Source of the DNA: Nonomuraea sp. PA05
GTDB taxonomy: Bacteria; Actinomycetota; Actinomycetes; Streptosporangiales; Streptosporangiaceae
Assembly (NCBI RefSeq): GCF_008086045.1
Contig: NZ_VSEY01000006.1
Coordinates: 1-64,000, forward strand
Direction of reading: 5' to 3'
DNA: 64,000 bases
A program made the translations under genes and the position numbers. This document shows, in pieces, positions 63,670-64,000 of the stretch (within the stretch, counting starts at the first letter, position 1; each line of letters opens with the position of its first letter). The notes under the pieces are model-generated. The model saw only the letters and a list, made by a program, of their open reading frames with translations, had not been told where the DNA came from and made no database searches.

Positions 63670-64000
63670 CAGAGGCAGGCCGTCATGAGTTCGGTGAGAG
63701 GTTGTGCAGGAGTCTCCCAGTCGAGCGTCTTGCGAGGTCTGGAGTTCAGCTCGGCGGCGGCGGCGTCGAGCTGGTGGCGGGTGTGAATGCCCGGTGAGCG
63801 CCCATCTCGCTACCCTGATCCCAGGCCAGAGAGCGCTTGAGATGACCCGGCAGCGTGGCCATGGTCTCCACCAGAGCGTCGCGCATGCGCTCGGCGCTGC
63901 GGTCGATCGGCAGGTGGACGAGCATCACGTAGCGCGTGGTCCGCTCGACCAGGGTGCCGATCGCCGAGGTGCCGTTCTTGCCGATGATGCAGTCGCCTTC
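63670..64000 (-). pseudogene. IS30-family transposase fragment with internal deletion (continues past the window)
   Basis: Reading leftwards from base 64000: EGDCIIGKNGTSAIGTLVE, then RTTRYVMLVHLPIDRSAERM, then LAWDQGSEMGAHRAFT. This is the catalytic core of an IS30 transposase, with the first Asp in GDCIIG and the second in WDQGSE. After AFT the frame shifts and runs directly into HTRHQLDAAAAELNSRPRKTLDWETP, the usual C-terminus. Roughly 100-120 bp is missing in between, including the catalytic Glu region. The copy is therefore dead. The 5' part of the element lies beyond the window. Confidence 0.88.

Overview
The window is chromosomal DNA from a very GC-rich actinomycete. Evidence is the strong third-position G/C bias, frequent GTG and TTG starts, several starts without a Shine-Dalgarno (likely leaderless), and a typical actinobacterial gene set: polyphosphate glucokinase, XRE-DUF5753 with a DUF574 methyltransferase, an SCO7613-like giant membrane protein, an HrpA helicase, a type I terpene synthase and STAND regulators. 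Heavy use of AGG for Arg and this family mix fit Streptosporangiales (Nonomuraea-like). That placement is an inference, not something the sequence proves. No rRNA, tRNA or CRISPR array was seen.

Layout. 0-8.1 kb: giant membrane protein (5' end probably outside the window), ADP-ribosylglycohydrolase followed by a GntR regulator, and a secreted CocE-type hydrolase. 8.2-14.0 kb: an apparent six-gene minus-strand operon of an unknown protein, a coupled Ala/Pro-rich membrane protein, a 76-aa peptide, an Asp/Glu-racemase-superfamily enzyme with only one of the two usual cysteines, a flavin monooxygenase, and an ECF-sigma-like protein fused to a zinc-binding anti-sigma-like motif, a membrane helix and a BACON-like outer domain. 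14.2-16.5 kb: XRE-DUF5753 plus DUF574. 16.6-31.2 kb: metabolic and housekeeping genes (FAD protein, HADs, TenA, TIGR03118, ppgK, MarR, hrpA, Uma2, hemerythrin, gamma-glutamyltransferase). 31.2-35.7 kb: MerR/Hsp20 heat-shock pair, MFS and ABC exporters with a divergent MarR. 35.7-42.8 kb: amidohydrolase relative without its HxH, PucR, secreted M6 metalloprotease, membrane-anchored NB-ARC/TPR protein. 42.8-51.1 kb: coiled-coil membrane protein, phosphatase, oxidoreductase, PAC2, a frameshifted ankyrin gene, terpene synthase, soluble STAND protein, a 46-aa protein, a 29-bp repeat block and a GNAT. 51.1-54.2 kb: glycerol locus with intact glpF-glpK and a decayed glpD on the opposite strand. 54.3-58.1 kb: an ABC-2 permease overlapping a 989-aa hydrolase/ABC-ATPase fusion. 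58.2-64 kb: SnoaL-like protein, thioesterase, P450-methyltransferase-membrane protein cassette, ABM/ArsR pair and a degenerate IS30 copy running off the end.

The most interesting features are the 8.2-14.0 kb operon, the glpD remnant with its repeats and glpF-leader-like insert, the 29-bp repeat that copies a stop-to-start gene junction, the fused hydrolase-ABC protein, and the ankyrin gene broken at a G5 tract. Small direct duplications at gene junctions recur in the window (8.1, 11.4 and 50.5 kb), which suggests active slippage or illegitimate recombination in this genome.
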